The position numbers and the translations under genes were made by a program. Under the pieces are notes generated by a model. That model did not search any database. It worked only from the letters and a program-made list of their open reading frames with translations, and was not told the DNA's origin. Source: JACRCG01 sp964524835 (GTDB taxonomy: Bacteria > Desulfobacterota > Desulfuromonadia > Geobacterales > Pseudopelobacteraceae). From it: a DNA stretch of 64,000 nucleotides. This document shows, piece by piece, positions 60,700 to 64,000 of this stretch (positions are counted from its first letter, which is position 1; each line of letters opens with the position of its first letter). The DNA lies in assembly GCA_964524835.1 (NCBI GenBank), contig CAZGEG010000014.1:1-64000 (forward strand), in the 5' to 3' direction.

Positions 60700-61071
60700 A
60701 TGGGTGCTAATATGTTAATGGTTGCTGCTGTAATGAGTGTTGGTTTGTCTGGAAATGTTGAGTTGCCAAAAGATCTCAGAGAAGCGTTGCCATCGATGGT
60801 TGTTTATCGCTATGAAAAAATAGTGGAGTCACGCAAGAGCGTGGGACCAAACGACCCGGAATATAAAGTGATCTCTCGCTTTCTCCAGAACAACAAAGAA
60901 GGTTGGGAGCATGACGCTAGAAGCTATGCGCCCAATATTGTCTTTAAAGGGCCAAACTATTCAATAAATTGTATGTCAGATGGAGTTGTCATTAACTATC
61001 AGAATACAAAAGGTGAATGGAAACAAATTTCAAAATCGTGCAAGATACCTTTTTGTGGGGAAAAACCGTAG
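60700..61071 (+). CDS. Hypothetical exported or small accessory protein, 123 aa
   Basis: The first ~18 residues are moderately hydrophobic and may be a signal sequence without a basic start. The rest is soluble, with three Cys near the C-terminus ('NCMS', 'KSCKIPFCG') that could form disulfides. A GAGAGAGG run lies a few bases before the ATG. It is AT-rich like the other tip-cassette genes and ends just before a strong terminator. It may belong to the toxin-immunity series; no family is recognised. Confidence 0.5.
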   Translation: MGANMLMVAAVMSVGLSGNVELPKDLREALPSMVVYRYEKIVESRKSVGPNDPEYKVISRFLQNNKEGWEHDARSYAPNIVFKGPNYSINCMSDGVVINYQNTKGEWKQISKSCKIPFCGEKP

Positions 61072-61114
61072 AGAGTTATTCCCCGACACGAAATAATCTG
61101 GCCAACTAAAAAAA

Positions 61115-61156
61115 GCCGTGATGCCCTATAGTATAGGGATTCACGGCGTTTTTAGA
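61115..61156 (+). terminator. Strong terminator at the island's right edge
   Basis: GCCGTGA...CACGGC outer arms and GCCCTATA/TATAGGG inner arms form a long, slightly interrupted stem, followed by GTTTTTAG. A-run upstream suggests activity in both directions. It closes the tip-cassette region before mltG. Confidence 0.75.
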
Positions 61157-61188
61157 TTTTTCTTTAACTGATGAAAGATTGGCGGGAG

Positions 61189-61290
61189 TTACGCTGGTAT
61201 TGCAAAGGCCTTCTTGGCCTTCGAGTCGCGCAGCAGGTTGTCAATGACACGCAAGAATGGTTTTTTCGTCTTGTCACGGACAAGGTCCAC
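61189..61290 (-). CDS. Possible small basic ORF or gene remnant, 33 aa
   Basis: A GTG-started minus-strand frame with AGGAGG about 12 bases upstream. The product is strongly basic (many Lys and Arg) and reads 'DLVRDKTKKPFLRVIDNLLRD'. The frame remains open for some codons upstream of the GTG, so this may be the last piece of a larger deleted gene. Low support. Confidence 0.25.
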   Translation of the reverse strand: MDLVRDKTKKPFLRVIDNLLRDSKAKKAFAIPA

Positions 61291-61331
61291 TAGGGCTTGA
61301 CTCCTCCTGAAAATATTACCATAATGCTGCC

Positions 61332-62330
61332 ATGCCTCAAGTAACTCTATCCCCTAAAGCCATCTGCATGTACGCGGTTCGACTGTTCCTGCTGATATTT
61401 CTGCTCTGGTATCTGTTCTGCCTCTTCATATCTCCCGGTCAAGGGTCGTCAGTCCGTAATATATCGTTTCCCGCGGGCAGCGGCATCCGGAAACTGGCAG
61501 CTGAGCTCAAGTCCGGAGGAATCATACGCAGTTCGTGGCACTTCGTACTGATGACCCGGCTGCGGGGAGATGCCCACCGGCTGAAGGCGGGGGAGTACCT
61601 TTTCAGTGACGATATGACCCCTGACATGATTCTGAATAAAATTGTCGCCGGGGAGGTGGACTACCGCAAATTTACCCTGCCTGAAGGGTATTCCGTGTAT
61701 CAGGCCGCCGAACTGCTGGAACAGCAGGGGTATTTCAAAAAGGCTGCTTTTCTTGAAAAATGCCGGGACCGGGAGTTGCTGTTGCGCCTCGGCATCAACG
61801 AATTTAGCGCGGAAGGTTACCTGTATCCGGCCACCTACAACCTTTCCCGGGATGGAGGCGAGGAGCAGCTGCTGCAGCAGATGGTCGGGCAATTCAACAA
61901 GGCCTATGCGGCCTTGGGCGCGGTAGAGGGTGCGCGTCGTTTTACCCGGCACGAGATAGTCACGCTGGCGTCGATTATTGAAAAAGAGGCCGTATCCCCG
62001 GAAGAGAAGCCGCTAATCTCTTCGGTATTCCACAACCGTTTGCGGCTCGGGATGCCGCTGCAGAGTGACCCGACGGCGGTCTACGGTGTCCGGGCGTTCT
62101 CCGGCAGGGTCAGCAAAGCGGACATTCAGCGCCCTTCGCCTTACAATACCTATCTCAACAAAGGGCTGCCTCCCGGCCCAATCGGCAATCCGGGCAAGGA
62201 AGCAGTTCAGGCGGCCATGAACCCGGCACAGACCGATTTCCTCTATTTTGTCGCCCGGCAGGACGGCACCCACCAGTTTTCACGAAATCTTGCTGACCAT
62301 AATCGGGCAGTGGTGCGCTATCTCAGATAA
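61332..62330 (+). CDS. mltG: Endolytic murein transglycosylase MltG, 332 aa
   Basis: One N-terminal transmembrane helix (about residues 15-35), then a LysM-like part and the YceG domain. 'LPEGYSVYQAAELLEQQGYF', 'EGYLYPATYNL', 'LASIIEKEAV' (catalytic Glu), 'SDPTAVYG' and 'PYNTYLNKGLPPGPIGNPG' are all diagnostic. It cleaves nascent glycan strands at the inner membrane and sets their length. The start at 61332 lacks a clear ribosome-binding site. It marks return to core chromosome. Confidence 0.95.
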   Translation: MPQVTLSPKAICMYAVRLFLLIFLLWYLFCLFISPGQGSSVRNISFPAGSGIRKLAAELKSGGIIRSSWHFVLMTRLRGDAHRLKAGEYLFSDDMTPDMILNKIVAGEVDYRKFTLPEGYSVYQAAELLEQQGYFKKAAFLEKCRDRELLLRLGINEFSAEGYLYPATYNLSRDGGEEQLLQQMVGQFNKAYAALGAVEGARRFTRHEIVTLASIIEKEAVSPEEKPLISSVFHNRLRLGMPLQSDPTAVYGVRAFSGRVSKADIQRPSPYNTYLNKGLPPGPIGNPGKEAVQAAMNPAQTDFLYFVARQDGTHQFSRNLADHNRAVVRYLR

Positions 62331-62349
62331 CTGCCGGTTTTGGATGATA

Positions 62350-63510
62350 TCAGACCGGTTGCTGCCGTACGATGTCGATGACAGTCACCTCGGGTGGAGC
62401 AAATAAGCGCATGGGAGGCCCCCAGGTTCCGGTGCCCCTGGAAACATGGATGCGTGAACCCGCAGGGGTTGTCGTTGTGCCGCAGGGAATGGGGTGTCTG
62501 AGCCTGACGAGCAGGTTGAAGGGGAAAATCTGTCCGCCATGTACGTGGCCGGAAAGCTGCAGGTCGAAGCGTCCGTCACTTTCCGGCATAACCTCCGGTC
62601 GGTGCTTCAGCAGCAGGTGAAATGAATCCCGGGGTACTGCGTTGAGCAGCGCCGTTTCAGCGCCGGGGAGGGCGCGCGACTTCGGATTAACCGCACGATC
62701 ATCGACGCCCGTTATCGTAATGCCTCCCGGGAGCGCTATGGATTGATTCCGGAGCATCGTAAATCCCGCAGTACGGCTGAAGTCAACCGACTGCGGAAGA
62801 CCGGCATATACCTCGTGATTGCCGATTACGGCGAATTTTCCGGAAGGAACCGGGATCGAAGCCAGTTCTGCGGCCAGGGGAATAAAACCGGAAAAGCTGT
62901 TTTCGCGGTTCAGTTTGCCATCAATCAAATCACCTGTTGAAACCAGAATATCAGGTCCGGCTTCTCTGATCCTTTCCAGAATCCGTTTCTGTCGACTTTC
63001 CTGCAAGAGCAGACCGATATGCACATCGGATATCTGTACAATTCTGATCCTGGAAATGGAGGGGGGGAGTTTGGACGAGACGATTACAACGTGTTCGCTC
63101 CGGATCTGCGCCGCTTCAATAAATGCGTATACGCCGGCAGAGACTGCCAGGAGAAGGGCAACCCTGCAGGCGTTGCGAGAGGAAATGCATGTCGGTGACT
63201 GCCCGGATAGCCGGCTGATTATGAGGCGGTAGCCATGGAGGAGTACATCGGTAAAAAGCAGGGATGAGGTAAAGATAAATATGAAGCCCATCCAGAGATA
63301 GCCCGGCCACGCAATAGATTCGGCCGTTCTTTCCATGCCGAACTGCTCTGCCCCGCGAACGAGTAGCGGGGTTATGACCATGACCATCATCCAGGAAAAC
63401 AGAAACCAGGACCGGTATGGCCGGGGCCGAAATGCATTGCGCAGTCTGATGAACGCGTACAGATGCATGCCGCCGTAGAGGATAAGGAACGTTATCAGGA
63501 AGAGGTACAT
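62350..63510 (-). CDS. Membrane-anchored metallophosphoesterase (YaeI-like), 386 aa
   Basis: Four N-terminal transmembrane helices (about residues 1-25, 35-55, 68-90 and 110-130) precede a calcineurin-like phosphoesterase domain. It has all metal motifs: 'QISDVHIG' (DxH), 'STGDLIDG' (GD), 'VIGNHEVY' (GNHE) and 'LSGHVHGGQIFP' (GHxH). Related YaeI/YkuE proteins dephosphorylate lipids or nucleotides at the membrane. AAGGAG lies eight bases before the ATG at 63510, inside the 3' end of rnhB, which it overlaps by 16 bases, so the two are co-transcribed. Confidence 0.9.
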   Translation of the reverse strand: MYLFLITFLILYGGMHLYAFIRLRNAFRPRPYRSWFLFSWMMVMVITPLLVRGAEQFGMERTAESIAWPGYLWMGFIFIFTSSLLFTDVLLHGYRLIISRLSGQSPTCISSRNACRVALLLAVSAGVYAFIEAAQIRSEHVVIVSSKLPPSISRIRIVQISDVHIGLLLQESRQKRILERIREAGPDILVSTGDLIDGKLNRENSFSGFIPLAAELASIPVPSGKFAVIGNHEVYAGLPQSVDFSRTAGFTMLRNQSIALPGGITITGVDDRAVNPKSRALPGAETALLNAVPRDSFHLLLKHRPEVMPESDGRFDLQLSGHVHGGQIFPFNLLVRLRHPIPCGTTTTPAGSRIHVSRGTGTWGPPMRLFAPPEVTVIDIVRQQPV

Positions 63511-64000
63511 TCAGCATACTCCTTGACACCGCCAAAAGTGAGCCGGTGGATGGGGGACGGGCCGAGTCTCCTGATTGCTTCCATGTGAGCGGCGCTGCCG
63601 TATCCTTTGTGTCCGGCAAATCCGTATCCCGGGTACGTAGCATCCATTTCGCTCATTAGCCGGTCACGGGTGACTTTGGCGATGATTGACGCAGCAGCGA
63701 TGGAAAGGCTTAAGGAATCGCCTTTTATTATCGTTTTCTGGGGAATGGTGCTGTCGATGGTGCTGATTCCGTCGATCAACAGGTAATCAGGCTGGGGGGA
63801 CAGTTGCTGAACAGCAGCCAGCATGGCACGGCGGGTGGCCTGCAGAATGTTGATCCGGTCGATGTCTTCCGGATTCACCATGCCGACACCAACGGACATC
63901 GCTTGTTCCATGATGATGTCAAAGAGTTTTTCGCGCTTGCAAGGAGTGAGTTTTTTTGAATCGTCAACGCCGATGATCGAGAATCCGGCGGGAAGAATAA
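63495..64000 (-). CDS. rnhB: Ribonuclease HII, 5' end outside the window
   Basis: The frame is open to the window edge, so the start and the DEAGRG motif are missing. Visible family blocks: 'GVDDSKKLTPCKREKLFDII', 'DYLLIDG' (catalytic Asp), 'IIKGDSLSLSIAAASIIAKVTRDRLM', 'YGFAGHKGYGSAAHMEAIRRLGPSPIHR'. It removes RNA from RNA-DNA hybrids, including single misincorporated ribonucleotides. Its stop lies inside the metallophosphoesterase start region (16-base overlap). Confidence 0.95.
   Translation of the reverse strand, partial: ILPAGFSIIGVDDSKKLTPCKREKLFDIIMEQAMSVGVGMVNPEDIDRINILQATRRAMLAAVQQLSPQPDYLLIDGISTIDSTIPQKTIIKGDSLSLSIAAASIIAKVTRDRLMSEMDATYPGYGFAGHKGYGSAAHMEAIRRLGPSPIHRLTFGGVKEYAECTSS

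Overview
The window most resembles a chromosome segment of a Geobacter-type bacterium (Desulfuromonadota, Geobacteraceae). The strongest pointers are a fumarate reductase/succinate dehydrogenase operon of the FrdCAB type with a single cytochrome b subunit, a periplasmic cytochrome P460-like c-heme protein next to a VKOR-like protein, many small periplasmic proteins and lipoproteins, archaeal-type cofactor-independent phosphoglycerate mutase, and moderately GC-rich DNA with short, strong Shine-Dalgarno sequences. The species was not determined. One run of exactly 100 N (49102-49201) marks a scaffold gap.

Layout: (1) 1-17767 is ordinary chromosome. It holds a receiver-domain remnant at the edge, small hypothetical genes, a PH/SHOCT protein, a transglutaminase-like protein, Ig-like and DNRLRE-like lipoproteins, an FAD oxidoreductase, a ferritin-like protein, two small envelope proteins, a frameshifted PAS histidine kinase, a DUF502-TSCPD pair, a Pqi-type lipid transport operon (pqiA-pqiA-pqiB-pqiC), and a VKOR/P460 pair. 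(2) 17802-37138 is one 17-gene cluster on the minus strand for an extracellular polysaccharide or O-antigen-like glycan. Transcription runs from CDP-sugar synthesis (rfbF, rfbG, rfbH, epimerase, reductase) through a Wzx-type flippase, seven glycosyltransferases, a radical SAM/SPASM enzyme and a Wzy-like polymerase to a polyprenyl-phosphate sugar transferase and a Wzi-like outer-membrane protein. The sugar genes fit a CDP-3,6-dideoxyhexose pathway, and CDP-L-ascarylose is the best guess. (3) 37139-38700 is damaged DNA: an IS transposase fragment, a frameshifted panE, and an intact tRNA-Leu(CAA). (4) 38927-48351 is core metabolism: beta-carbonic anhydrase, tgt, frdCAB/sdhCAB, a lone Cas6-like RAMP protein, a LolB-like lipoprotein and apgM.

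(5) 48397-61156 is an accessory island between apgM and mltG: a hicBA toxin-antitoxin pair, a heptamer tandem repeat running into the gap, a 1536-residue secreted RHS/YD-repeat protein with a variable AT-rich C-terminal tip, a small Cys-rich candidate immunity protein, and three tightly coupled minus-strand genes that I recognise as a Gamma-Mobile-Trio (gmtY, gmtZ, gmtX). These are followed by an orphan RHS C-terminal tip, a Yip1-like membrane protein and another small orphan gene. The trio thus lies between two RHS tip cassettes, an arrangement that suggests recombinase-linked exchange of toxin tips. This is the most interesting region of the window. (6) 61332-64000 returns to core genes: mltG, a membrane-anchored metallophosphoesterase, and rnhB cut by the window edge.

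Single-base frameshifts in two otherwise well-conserved genes (the histidine kinase and panE) may be real decay or sequencing errors. No CRISPR array, rRNA or complete prophage was found.
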